Below are positions 25,607 through 35,653 of a stretch of 43,729 bases of DNA, piece after piece (within the stretch, counting starts at the first letter, position 1; the number at the start of each line of letters is the position of its first letter). Source of the DNA: Actinobacteria bacterium HGW-Actinobacteria-5 (lineage in GTDB: Bacteria > Actinomycetota > Actinomycetes > Propionibacteriales > Propionibacteriaceae); the NCBI GenBank assembly GCA_002843035.1, contig PHEV01000005.1:1-43729 (forward strand), given 5' to 3'. Both the position numbers and the translations under genes were made by a program. The notes below the pieces were generated by a model. The model was given only the letters and a program-made list of their open reading frames with translations. It had not been told where the DNA came from and ran no database searches.

Positions 25607-28600
25607 ATGCACCTGAAGAGCCTCACGCTGCGCGGCTTCAAGTCGTTCGCCTCCACCACCAACCTGGTCTTCGAACCCGGCATCACCTGCGTGGTCGGCC
25701 CGAACGGCTCCGGCAAGTCGAACGTGGTGGACGCTCTGGCGTGGGTGATGGGCGAACAGGGCGCGAAGAGCCTGCGCGGCGGGAAGATGGAGGACGTCAT
25801 CTTCGCCGGGACGTCCGGACGGGCCCCGCTCGGCCGGGCCGAGGTCGTGCTCACCATCGACAACTCCGACGGTGCGCTGCCGATCGACTTCACCGAGGTG
25901 ACGATCAGTCGCACGATGTTCCGCACCGGCGGCTCGGAGTACGCCATCAACGGCTCCCCGGCCCGGCTGCTGGACGTGCAGGACCTGCTCAGCGACTCCG
26001 GCATCGGCCGGGAGATGCACGTGATCGTCGGGCAGGGCCAGCTGGACTCGATCCTGCAGGCCACCCCCGAGATCCGGCGGGGCTTCATCGAGGAAGCCGC
26101 CGGCGTCCTGAAGCACCGCAAGCGCAAGGAGAAGGCCCAGCGCAAGCTGGAGGCCACCGCCACCAACCTGAACCGGCTCAGCGACCTGCTGGGCGAGATC
26201 CGGCGCCAGCTGAAGCCGCTGAGCCGCCAGGCCGAGGTCGCCCGCAAGGCCGCGGTCGTCCAGGCCGACCTGCGGGACGCGCGGGCGCGGCTGCTCGCGG
26301 ACGACCTGGTCGCGGCCTCGGCGTCCCTGGCCTCCGACCTGGCGGCGGAGGCGGAACTCAAGCAGCGCAGGCTGCGGCTGGAGGCGGACCTGGTCCAGGC
26401 CCGCGAGGCCGAGCAGGCGGCCGAGGTGGCGGCCAGGGACGCGCTGCCCGAGCTGACCGCGGCGCAGGAGACCTGGTACGCGCTGGCCGGCCTGGCCGAG
26501 CGGGTCGCCAGCACCGCGTCCATCGCGGGTGAACGGCTGCGCAACGCCGGGAACGTCGGTACCGAGGACCGGCCCGGACGCGACCCCGAGGCGATCGAGC
26601 GTGAGGCGGCGGAGGTCCGCGGGGCCGAGGAGGCACTGCAGGCCGAGGTGAGCGAGAAGGCTGACGCCCTCGCCGCGGCAACCGCGGCCCGCACCGCGGC
26701 GGAGGCCGCTCACGCCGAGGCGGAGAAGCAGTACGCGGCGCAGCAGCGCGCCATCGCCGACCGCAGGGAGGGCCTGGCGCGGCTCGCGGGCGAGGTGAAC
26801 ACCCTGCGCAGTCGTGCGGAGGCTGCCGGGGCGGAGATCGAGCGGCTGACCGCAGCCCGGGCCGAGGCCGACGCTCGTGCGGAGACCGCCCGGCACCAGT
26901 TCGCGAACCTGGAGACCAGGCTGGCCGGCCTGAGCGCGGGGGAGTCCGGCCTGGACGCTGCCTACGAGGTGGCCGAGGCGGAGGTCGAGACCGCGACGGC
27001 TGCCCTCGAGCAGCTGCGGTCGGCCGAGCGGGCGGCTGCCGCCGAACGCGGTGCCGCGGCCGCGCGGGCGGAAGCCCTGGCCCTCGGTCTGGAGCGCAGG
27101 GACGGGTCCGCAGCCCTGCTCGCCGCCGGCGACCGACTGGACGGCCTGCTGGGCTCGGTCGCGGCGCTGATCAGCGTGCCGGCCGGTGCGGAGGTGGCGG
27201 TCGCCACCGCCCTCGGGGCTGCGGCCGACGCCGTCGCGGTGACCGGCCTGGACGCGGCCGTGGCCGCCTTCGACCACCTGAAGGCGGAGGATCTCGGACG
27301 GGCCGGACTGCTGTTGGGCGGCGAGGTCGCCCCCGACACGGCGAGCTGGCCGGAGCTCCCGGGCGGGGCGACCTACGCGGCCCGCATGGTGGAGTGCGCG
27401 GCCACGCTGCGGCCGGCCATCGAGAGACTGCTGTTCAAGGTCGCAGTGGTGGACGACCTCGACCAGGGACGCGCGCTGGTCGCGAAGCTGCCCGAGGTGA
27501 CGGCGGTGACCCGCGACGGCGATCTGCTCAGCGCCTGGTACGCGGCCGGCGGCTCGTCGGCGAAGCCGTCGCTGCTGGAGGTGCAGGTCGCGCTCGACGA
27601 GGCGAACCAACGGCTGGGCGCGGCGCAGGCGGAGACGGAGCGGCTCCGGTTCGCGATCGCGGAGGCTGAGCACGTGCTGGCCGCCGCGCAGCAGTCCTCG
27701 GACGCCGCGCTGGCCCGGCTGCACGAGTCCGACGCCGAACACGCCGCGCTGGCGGAGGAGGCCGGCGAGGCGAACCAGGTGGTCCGCTCCGCGCAGGCAG
27801 AGGCCGGACGGCTCGCTGCCGCCGCGCAGAACGCCGCCGCGGCGCGCGACCAGGCCCTGGCGAACCTCGGAGAGCTGGAGAGCCGCCTGGAGTTGGCGTC
27901 CGCGCAGACCGAGGTGAGCGAGGCCGATCCGACCGAGCGCGACCACTGCGCCGACCGGGCCCGCGCATCCCGTTCGGCCGAGATGGACGCCCGGCTGGCG
28001 CTGCGCACGGTCGAGGAACGCGCCCGGGCCCTGGCCGGGCGCGCCGAAAGCTTGACCCGCGCGGCGGAGGCCGAACGGGCGGCCCGGGCCAAGGCTGCGG
28101 CCCGGCGTGAGCAGCTGCGCCGCGAGGCGGAGGTCGCTGGCGCGGTGCAGGTGGCGGCTGAGTGGCTGGCGGATCGGATCAGCGCGTCCCGGGAGGCGGC
28201 GGACGCGGAGCGCACCCGGGCGCAGGATCGCCGCAACGAGGCCGAGGCCGCCCTGACCGCGGCGCGCCAGCGCGGTCGCGAGCTCGCCCGCTCGTTCGAG
28301 AGCCTGGTCGACACCGTTCACGCCGACGAGTTGGCACGAGCCCAGCAGCAGATGAAGATCGACTCGATCGCGGAGAAGGCGCTCACCGAGCTGGGCCTGG
28401 AGCCCGAGACCCTGGTCGCCGAGTACGGGCCCGAGGTGCCGGTGCCGGTGCTCGTGGACGCCGACGGCAAGCCGCTCGGGGAGGACGACCCCCGCCCCGA
28501 CCCGGTGCCCTACGTCCGCGCAGAGCAGGAGAAGCGGCTGCGGGCTGCCGAGCGCGACCTCGCCGTGCTCGGCAAGGTGAACCCGCTCGCGCTGGAGGAG

Positions 28601-29167
28601 TTCGACGCGCTCAGCGAGCGGCACACCTTCCTCGCCGAGCAGCTGACGGACCTGCGCAAGACCCGCGACGACCTCACCGACATCATCGCCGACGTGGACG
28701 CGCGCGTGCAGGAGGTGTTCGCGGCCGCCTACGCGGATGTGGAGAAGGCCTTCGAGGAGTCGTTCGCGCGGCTGTTCCCCGGCGGTGAGGGACGCCTGGT
28801 GCTCACCGAGCCGGGGGAGTGGCTCACCACGGGGGTGGAGGTCGAGGCCCGCCCGCCGGGAAAGAAGGTGAAGCGGCTTTCGCTGCTGTCGGGTGGCGAG
28901 CGAGCGCTGGTCGCGGTGGCGTTCCTGGTCGCCCTGTTCAAGGCCCGGCCGAGCCCCTTCTACATCCTCGACGAGGTCGAGGCGGCGCTGGACGACACGA
29001 ACCTGGGCCGCTTGCTGGAGATCTACGAAGAACTCCGTGAGAACAGCCAGCTGCTGGTGATCACCCACCAGAAGCGGACGATGGAGATCGCGGACGCCCT
29101 GTACGGCGTGACCATGCGCTCCGACGGGGTCTCAGCGGTGATCAGCCAGCGGCTGAGGGAAGACTGA
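25607..29167 (+). CDS. smc: Chromosome segregation protein SMC
   Basis: SMC is the ATPase of the condensin complex that compacts and helps segregate the chromosome. The 1186-residue product has the N-terminal Walker A GPNGSGKSN (about residues 32-40) and VGQGQLDSIL. A long coiled coil of Glu/Ala/Arg-rich heptads follows to about 505. The hinge (about 508-656) includes GSVAALISVPAGAEVAVATAL and TYAARMVECAATLRPAIERL. A second coiled coil leads to the C-terminal head with signature LLSGGERALVAVAFL (about 1091-1106) and Walker B YILDEVEAALDD. ATG 25607 is three bases after the gtrA-like stop. Length is typical. ScpA and ScpB genes are not in this window. Confidence 0.98.
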   Translation: MHLKSLTLRGFKSFASTTNLVFEPGITCVVGPNGSGKSNVVDALAWVMGEQGAKSLRGGKMEDVIFAGTSGRAPLGRAEVVLTIDNSDGALPIDFTEVTISRTMFRTGGSEYAINGSPARLLDVQDLLSDSGIGREMHVIVGQGQLDSILQATPEIRRGFIEEAAGVLKHRKRKEKAQRKLEATATNLNRLSDLLGEIRRQLKPLSRQAEVARKAAVVQADLRDARARLLADDLVAASASLASDLAAEAELKQRRLRLEADLVQAREAEQAAEVAARDALPELTAAQETWYALAGLAERVASTASIAGERLRNAGNVGTEDRPGRDPEAIEREAAEVRGAEEALQAEVSEKADALAAATAARTAAEAAHAEAEKQYAAQQRAIADRREGLARLAGEVNTLRSRAEAAGAEIERLTAARAEADARAETARHQFANLETRLAGLSAGESGLDAAYEVAEAEVETATAALEQLRSAERAAAAERGAAAARAEALALGLERRDGSAALLAAGDRLDGLLGSVAALISVPAGAEVAVATALGAAADAVAVTGLDAAVAAFDHLKAEDLGRAGLLLGGEVAPDTASWPELPGGATYAARMVECAATLRPAIERLLFKVAVVDDLDQGRALVAKLPEVTAVTRDGDLLSAWYAAGGSSAKPSLLEVQVALDEANQRLGAAQAETERLRFAIAEAEHVLAAAQQSSDAALARLHESDAEHAALAEEAGEANQVVRSAQAEAGRLAAAAQNAAAARDQALANLGELESRLELASAQTEVSEADPTERDHCADRARASRSAEMDARLALRTVEERARALAGRAESLTRAAEAERAARAKAAARREQLRREAEVAGAVQVAAEWLADRISASREAADAERTRAQDRRNEAEAALTAARQRGRELARSFESLVDTVHADELARAQQQMKIDSIAEKALTELGLEPETLVAEYGPEVPVPVLVDADGKPLGEDDPRPDPVPYVRAEQEKRLRAAERDLAVLGKVNPLALEEFDALSERHTFLAEQLTDLRKTRDDLTDIIADVDARVQEVFAAAYADVEKAFEESFARLFPGGEGRLVLTEPGEWLTTGVEVEARPPGKKVKRLSLLSGGERALVAVAFLVALFKARPSPFYILDEVEAALDDTNLGRLLEIYEELRENSQLLVITHQKRTMEIADALYGVTMRSDGVSAVISQRLRED

Positions 29168-29207
29168 GACCGCCGGGAGGAAGTCCTGAGAGCGCGAATT
29201 CGTCAGG

Positions 29208-29236
29208 CATACTGAAAGTAACCCCCGGCGGAAGGG
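29208..29236 (+). promoter_or_regulatory. Possible promoter and ribosome-binding site before the small membrane protein
   Basis: CATACT (29208-29213) could be a -10; GGAAGGG (29230-29236) is six bases before the GTG at 29243 and fixes that start. No good -35. Confidence 0.4.
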
Positions 29237-29242
29237 CTGTTC

Positions 29243-29512
29243 GTGGATTACTGGATCATCACCGTGGCGATCGTCGCGATTGCGTTGTGCATCATCGCGG
29301 TCGTCGCCGTCGGGATGAGGGGCAGCCTGTCCGACCGGGCGCCCGAGGTGGCCAACGTGCTGGCGAACACGGCACGCCACCTCAACGGGGATGCCGACCC
29401 GCCGCAGGGGCTCGTGGACTTCTTCGAGGAGACCGCCCGGAGTGCGGCATCCGCACGCAGCGCGATCTCTGCACGCAGCGCAGCCTCCGCAACGGAGCCG
29501 CCCAAGCGCTGA
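29243..29512 (+). CDS. Small membrane protein of unknown function
   Basis: I do not recognise this 89-residue protein. Residues 4-23 (WIITVAIVAIALCIIAVVAV) form one membrane helix with a cytoplasmic-side tail. The tail reads RGSLSDRAPEVANVLANTAR and then PPQGLVDFFEETAR, and ends with a hexapeptide repeat (ARSAAS, ARSAIS, ARSAAS). The gene lies between smc and ftsY. GTG 29243 has a good GGAAGGG ribosome-binding site. The repeat is encoded by a tandem 18-bp unit. Confidence 0.65.
   Translation: MDYWIITVAIVAIALCIIAVVAVGMRGSLSDRAPEVANVLANTARHLNGDADPPQGLVDFFEETARSAASARSAISARSAASATEPPKR
29435..29488 (+). repeat. Three tandem 18-bp units encoding ARSAxS
   Basis: Units at 29435, 29453 and 29471 encode ARSAAS, ARSAIS and ARSAAS. 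The second and third share GCACGCAGCGC at the nucleotide level; the first is more diverged. In-frame, so copy-number changes would be tolerated. Confidence 0.7.
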
Positions 29513-29542
29513 GGCGCGTGCGCGGGCTGAGCCCGGGTTGCC

Positions 29543-29548
29543 TACCAT
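29543..29548 (+). promoter_or_regulatory. -10-like element for leaderless ftsY start
   Basis: TACCAT, seven bases, then GTG at 29556. No ribosome-binding site. Confidence 0.4.
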
Positions 29549-29555
29549 GACCTGC

Positions 29556-30683
29556 GTGGACATGATCTTCTGGTACGTGATGGCCGCGGTGGCGGTCGTG
29601 CTCCTGGTCGCCGCCGTGACCATCGTGGTAGGACGACGCAACGCCGTCCCGCCCGCCCCGGTCACCCCGGAACTGGCCCCCGCAGAGGAACCCACCGGGA
29701 CACCGGCCGAACCGGTGGAGGCCCCGGCCGATGCCGGCGCAGCGCTGGAGACTCCCGAGCCGCCCGCGTCCCGGCTGACCCGGCTGCGCCGCCGCCTCAG
29801 CGCCAGCAACAACCCGTTCGCTCGCGGCCTGCTGGGCCTGCTCTCCGCGGACCGGCTGGACGCGGAGGCGTGGGAAGACCTGGAGGCCACGCTGATCACG
29901 TCCGATCTGGGCGTGGGCCCGACCGACGAGCTGATCACCGGGCTGCGTCGCGAGCTGGCCGTCGACGGCGCATCCGACCCGGACCGGGCGCGCAAGGTCC
30001 TGCGCACCGAACTGCTCACGCTGGTCGGCACAGAGGCGGACCGCAGCCTGCGGGTCACCGGCGCGGACGGCCTGCCCGGCGTCGTCCTGGTCGTGGGCGT
30101 GAACGGGACCGGGAAGACCACCACGATCGGCAAGCTCGCCCGCGTGCTGGTGGCCGAGGGCCACTCCGTGGTGCTCGCCGCAGCCGACACGTTCCGCGCC
30201 GCCGCGGCGGACCAGCTGCAGACCTGGGGTTCGCGCGTGGGCGTTCCGGTGGTGCGCGGCCCCGAGGGCGGCGACCCCGCGTCGGTCGCCTTCGACGCCG
30301 TCGAGAGGGGCATCGCCGAGGGTGTGGACGTGGTGGTGGTCGACACCGCCGGCCGGCTGCACACCAAGACCGGCCTGATGGACGAGCTGGGCAAGATCAA
30401 GCGCGTGATCGAACGCAAGGCGCCGGTGACCGAAGTCCTGCTGGTGATCGACGCGACCACGGGGCAGAACGGGCTGGCCCAGGCCCGGGTGTTCGCGGAG
30501 GTGGTGGACGTGACCGGGATCGTGCTGTCCAAGCTCGACGGCTCGGCGAAGGGCGGCATTGTGGTGCCGGTGCAGCGTGAGCTCGGCGTCCCGGTGAAGC
30601 TGATCGGCCTCGGTGAGGGGCCCGACGACCTCGCGCCGTTCGAGGCAGAGGGATTCGTGGACGCGTTGCTGGCGGAGTCCTGA
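29556..30683 (+). CDS. ftsY: Signal recognition particle receptor FtsY
   Basis: FtsY is the membrane receptor for SRP-bound ribosomes. The 375-residue product starts with a transmembrane helix (MIFWYVMAAVAVVLLVAAVT), then a Pro/Ala/Glu-rich A region to about residue 65. The N domain and G domain follow: GVNGTGKTTTIGKLA (P-loop), DTFRAAAADQL, DTAGRLHTK, and SKLDGSAKGG near the end. I take GTG 29556, with a -10 hexamer seven bases upstream; ATG 29562 is two codons later and equally compatible. The stop overlaps the next ATG by one base. Confidence 0.96.
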   Translation: MDMIFWYVMAAVAVVLLVAAVTIVVGRRNAVPPAPVTPELAPAEEPTGTPAEPVEAPADAGAALETPEPPASRLTRLRRRLSASNNPFARGLLGLLSADRLDAEAWEDLEATLITSDLGVGPTDELITGLRRELAVDGASDPDRARKVLRTELLTLVGTEADRSLRVTGADGLPGVVLVVGVNGTGKTTTIGKLARVLVAEGHSVVLAAADTFRAAAADQLQTWGSRVGVPVVRGPEGGDPASVAFDAVERGIAEGVDVVVVDTAGRLHTKTGLMDELGKIKRVIERKAPVTEVLLVIDATTGQNGLAQARVFAEVVDVTGIVLSKLDGSAKGGIVVPVQRELGVPVKLIGLGEGPDDLAPFEAEGFVDALLAES

Positions 30684-31171
30684 TGCGGATCCGCGCGGCT
30701 CGTCCGGCCGACCTCCCGGCGCTGCTGGAGATCTACAACGACGCCGTGGTGCACACGACGGCCAGCTGGGACCTGCTGCCCTGGACGCCGGTGCAGCACG
30801 CCGAGTGGTACGCAACCAAGGCGGAGCACGGCCATCCCGTGCTGGTCGCGGATGACGAGGGCCAGGTGGTCGGCTACGCCGCCTACGGCCCGTTCCGGCC
30901 CAAGGCCGGCTACTCGCGCACGATGGAGCACAGCGTCTACGTCTCGCCCGGCCACCAGGGCCGCGGCATCGGCAGGGCGCTACTGGTCGCGGTGATCGAG
31001 GCAGCCCGCGCCGACGGGGTGCATGCCCTGATCGGTGGCCTGAGCGCCGACAACGAGGTGTCGCTGGCCCTGCACCGCTCGCTCGGCTTCGTCGAGGTGG
31101 GCCGGCTGCCGGAGGTAGGACGCAAGTTCGATCGCTGGCTTGACCTCGTGCTGCTGCAGCTGTTCCTGTGA
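30683..31171 (+). CDS. GNAT acetyltransferase, phosphinothricin/MnaT-like
   Basis: The 162-residue product begins MRIRAARPADLPALLEIYND, then VVHTTASWDLLPWTP, and has the acetyl-CoA segment EHSVYVSPGHQGRGIGRAL (H-Q-G-R-G-I-G). GGLSADNEVSLALHRSLGF is the fourth strand and helix. The order matches the Pat/MnaT branch of GNATs, which acetylate phosphinothricin-like compounds or amino acids; actual substrate is unknown. ATG 30683 overlaps the ftsY stop by one base, so the two genes are translationally coupled. Confidence 0.88.
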   Translation: MRIRAARPADLPALLEIYNDAVVHTTASWDLLPWTPVQHAEWYATKAEHGHPVLVADDEGQVVGYAAYGPFRPKAGYSRTMEHSVYVSPGHQGRGIGRALLVAVIEAARADGVHALIGGLSADNEVSLALHRSLGFVEVGRLPEVGRKFDRWLDLVLLQLFL

Positions 31172-31240
31172 CCCGCCCCGACCCCGGCGTGGTGCGACGC
31201 AGCCCGCCACGACCAACCCGACTCCCCGAGAGGAACCACC

Positions 31241-32743
31241 ATGCCCACGGCCCGGCTCAGCCTTGATCGCAGCCAGTTCGTCGCCCCGGTCCGGCGCCGG
31301 ATCTTCGGCTCGTTCGTGGAACACCTCGGACGTTGTGTCTACGACGGGCTGTACGAGCCCGGCCACCCCACGACGGACGCGGACGGCTTCCGTGGCGACG
31401 TGCTCGATCTGGTCCGCGAACTCGGTGTGACCACCGTCCGCTATCCGGGCGGCAACTTCGTCTCCGGCTACCGCTGGGAGGACGGCGTGGGGCCGAAGGC
31501 GGACCGTCCGCGGCGGCTCGACCTGGCCTGGCACTCCCTGGAGACCAACCAGGTGGGGCTGGACGAGTTCGCGCGCTGGTGCCGGCTGGCCGGCTGCGAG
31601 CTGATGCTGGCGGCGAACCTCGGCACCCGTGGCATCGAGGAGGCGCTCGATCTGCTCGAGTACGCCAACCACCCCGGGGGCACGGCGCTGTCGGACGCAC
31701 GGGTCGCGAACGGGACGCCGCAGCCCCACGACGTGCGGATGTGGTGCCTCGGCAACGAGATGGACGGGCCGTGGCAGATCGGTCACCTGACCGCGGCGGA
31801 ATACGGCGCGCTCGCTGCCCGCACCGGCGCGGCGATGAAGATGGTCGATCCGGCGCTCGAGCTCGTCGCCTGCGGCTCGTCCGGTTCGGGCATGCCCACC
31901 TTCGGTGAGTGGGAACGGATCGTCCTGGAGCAGGCCTACGACCAGGTCGACTACCTGTCCTGCCACGCCTACTACCAGGAGCAGGACGGCGATCTGGACA
32001 GCTTCCTCGCCTCGAGCCTCGACATGCAGCACGTCATCGAGACCGTCGCGGCGACGGCCGACCACGTGAAGGCGACCGGGCGCAAGGAGCGCAGCATCGC
32101 GATCTCGTTCGACGAGTGGAACGTCTGGTACGTCGCCGAGCACGAGGAGTCGGGGAAGATCACCGACGGCTGGCCGGTGGCGCCCCGGCTGCTCGAGGAC
32201 GCCTACTCGGTGGCGGATGCGGTGGTGGTCGGCAGCCTGCTGATCACCCTGCTCAAGCACAGCGACCGCGTGCACGCCGCCTCCCTGGCGCAGCTGGTGA
32301 ACGTGATCGCCCCGATCATGACCGAGCCGGGCGGCCCAGCCTGGCGCCAGACCACCTTCTTCCCGTTCGCGACCACCGCGCGGCTCGCCGCCGGTGACGT
32401 GCTGCGTCCACGCGTCGAGGTGGGCACCTACCCGACCGCGCGCCACGGCGAGGCACCGCTGGTGGACGCCGTGGCCACCCACGACGCGGCGTCCGGGAGG
32501 ACTGCGGTCTTCCTGGTGAACCGCTCCCGGGAGGCGGTCGCGGTGACGATCGGGCTCGGCGACCTCGGCCCGACCCGGCTGGAGGAAGCGCTCAGCCTGC
32601 ACGACGACGACGTGTACGCGAAGAACACCCTCGCCGACCCGGAGCGGGTGGGCCTGCGTCCCAACGACTCGGCGCGACTCGCCGACGGTGCCGTGGAGGT
32701 GACCCTGCCGCCGGTCTCCTGGACCGCGCTCGCCCTCGCCTGA
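31241..32743 (+). CDS. Alpha-L-arabinofuranosidase, glycoside hydrolase family 51
   Basis: GH51 enzymes remove alpha-L-arabinofuranosyl residues from plant-type polysaccharides. The 500-residue product has the family start IFGSFVEHLGRCVYDG and RYPGGNFVSGYRWEDG (about 67-82). The acid/base Glu173 is in CLGNEMDGPWQ and the nucleophile Glu292 in SFDEWNVWY. The C-terminal beta domain begins near residue 385 (TYPTARHGE, then VFLVNRS). No signal peptide is seen, so it is intracellular and probably acts on imported oligosaccharides. GAGAGGA precedes ATG 31241. The gene stands alone between FtsY-linked GNAT and ffh, with no transporter beside it. Confidence 0.94.
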   Translation: MPTARLSLDRSQFVAPVRRRIFGSFVEHLGRCVYDGLYEPGHPTTDADGFRGDVLDLVRELGVTTVRYPGGNFVSGYRWEDGVGPKADRPRRLDLAWHSLETNQVGLDEFARWCRLAGCELMLAANLGTRGIEEALDLLEYANHPGGTALSDARVANGTPQPHDVRMWCLGNEMDGPWQIGHLTAAEYGALAARTGAAMKMVDPALELVACGSSGSGMPTFGEWERIVLEQAYDQVDYLSCHAYYQEQDGDLDSFLASSLDMQHVIETVAATADHVKATGRKERSIAISFDEWNVWYVAEHEESGKITDGWPVAPRLLEDAYSVADAVVVGSLLITLLKHSDRVHAASLAQLVNVIAPIMTEPGGPAWRQTTFFPFATTARLAAGDVLRPRVEVGTYPTARHGEAPLVDAVATHDAASGRTAVFLVNRSREAVAVTIGLGDLGPTRLEEALSLHDDDVYAKNTLADPERVGLRPNDSARLADGAVEVTLPPVSWTALALA

Positions 32744-32812
32744 CCCCGGACCGGGTTGGGGACGGTTCCGATCTCGGTCCACCCGGACGGCGGGTTGGCG
32801 CAGCGCGCCCGG

Positions 32813-32844
32813 TAGGATGTCCCGGAGTTCCGCGACCGTGAGGT
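32813..32844 (+). promoter_or_regulatory. -10-like element and ribosome-binding site for ffh
   Basis: TAGGAT (32813-32818) would start transcription near 32825. GAGGT (32840-32844) is seven bases before the TTG at 32852 and supports that unusual start codon. Confidence 0.45.
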
Positions 32845-32851
32845 ATCACCC

Positions 32852-34411
<1,560 letters not shown>

Positions 34412-34421
34412 GGTCTCGACC

Positions 34422-35588
34422 ATGGGCCACCACCACGCGCCGCCCGGGCTGGGGGAGCCGGAGTTCTTCGCCCACACCCACAGCTCCGGGGTGCCGGTGG
34501 GCCCACCGGAGGCCCAGCGGCTGCACCTCGCCGGCCTCGTGCTGCCCGGTGGCGAGCGGGCGGACCTGTGGGTGGTGGACGGGCTGGTTCGCACCGAGCC
34601 CGTCGCCGATGCGGTGACCGTCTGCTCGGACGCCTGGATCATGCCGGGACTCGTGGATGCCCACTGCCACGTCGGACTCGGCGCGCAGGGCGCGGTGTCG
34701 TCCGAGGTCGCCCTGGCACAGGCCACCGCAGACCGGGACGCGGGCACGCTGCTGATCCGCGACGCGGGCAGCCCGGTCGACACCCACTGGATCGATGATC
34801 GCCCCGACCTGCCCCGGATCATCCGCGCCGGTCGGCACATCGCCCGGCCGAAGCGCTACATCCGCAACTACGCCGAGGAGGTCGAGCCGGAGGCCCTGGT
34901 CGAGGAAGTGGCCCGGCAGGCCGTCCGCGGCGACGGGTGGGTGAAGCTCGTCGGCGACTGGATCGACCGTGACCGCGGCGACCTCGCGCCGCTCTGGCCA
35001 GACGACGTCGCCGCGGCAGCGATCGCCCGCGCGCACGAACTCGGCGCCCGCGTGACCGCCCACTGCTTCGGGGAGGAGTCGGTGTACGGGCTGGTCAGGG
35101 CAGGGATCGACGGCATTGAGCACGGCACGGGGCTGGACGACAGCACGATCGCGCTGATGGCCGAACGGCGGGTCGCCCTGGTGCCGACCCTGGTCAACCT
35201 GGAGAACTTCCCCGCCTTCGCGGACGCGGGGGAGGCGAAGTTCCCCGGCTACGCTGCCCACATGCGGGCGCTCCACGCCCGCCGGTTCGCCACTATCGCC
35301 GCAGCGGTCGAGGCCGGTGTCGGCGTCTTCGCCGGCACGGACGCGGGCGGCACGATCGACCATGGCCTGATCGGCACGGAGATCGGGCTGCTCGCCCGGA
35401 TCGGCGGAGCGGAGTTCGCGCTCGGCGCGGCGTCCTGGCGGGCCAGGCAGTGGCTGGGCGCGCCGCCGCTGGCGGACGGCAGCTGGACCGACCTGGTGGT
35501 CTACGACGCGGACCCGCGGCGCGATGTCGTCGCGACCCGGCACCCGCTGCTGGTCATCCTTCGCGGTCGGGTCGTGCTCAGCCGCTAG
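34422..35588 (+). CDS. Metal-dependent amidohydrolase
   Basis: The 388-residue product is of the amidohydrolase superfamily. The metal ligands are visible: GLVDAHCH (His81, His83), VKLVGDW (Lys175, candidate carboxylated lysine), TAHCFGEES (His214), EHGTGLDD (His234) and GTDAGG (Asp307). The order resembles imidazolonepropionase/prolidase-like members. Substrate unknown. The N-terminus MGHHHAPPGLGEPEFFAHTH is histidine-rich and outside the barrel. The gene begins 10 bases after ffh. As I recall, Mycobacterium tuberculosis also has an amidohydrolase-like gene next to ffh, so the linkage may be conserved; not checked here. Confidence 0.9.
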   Translation: MGHHHAPPGLGEPEFFAHTHSSGVPVGPPEAQRLHLAGLVLPGGERADLWVVDGLVRTEPVADAVTVCSDAWIMPGLVDAHCHVGLGAQGAVSSEVALAQATADRDAGTLLIRDAGSPVDTHWIDDRPDLPRIIRAGRHIARPKRYIRNYAEEVEPEALVEEVARQAVRGDGWVKLVGDWIDRDRGDLAPLWPDDVAAAAIARAHELGARVTAHCFGEESVYGLVRAGIDGIEHGTGLDDSTIALMAERRVALVPTLVNLENFPAFADAGEAKFPGYAAHMRALHARRFATIAAAVEAGVGVFAGTDAGGTIDHGLIGTEIGLLARIGGAEFALGAASWRARQWLGAPPLADGSWTDLVVYDADPRRDVVATRHPLLVILRGRVVLSR

Positions 35589-35653
35589 GCAGCCCGGGTG
35601 GTCGCGGCAGGCGTGGCCGGCCGGACGACAGACCGAGCTGGACCGCGGGCAGC

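Noticed and set aside
25010-29068. 1352-codon open frame antisense to smc
   Set aside because: High GC and strong codon bias open the opposite strand; composition is Arg/Gly/His/Leu-rich with no motif, while the plus strand encodes a complete SMC.
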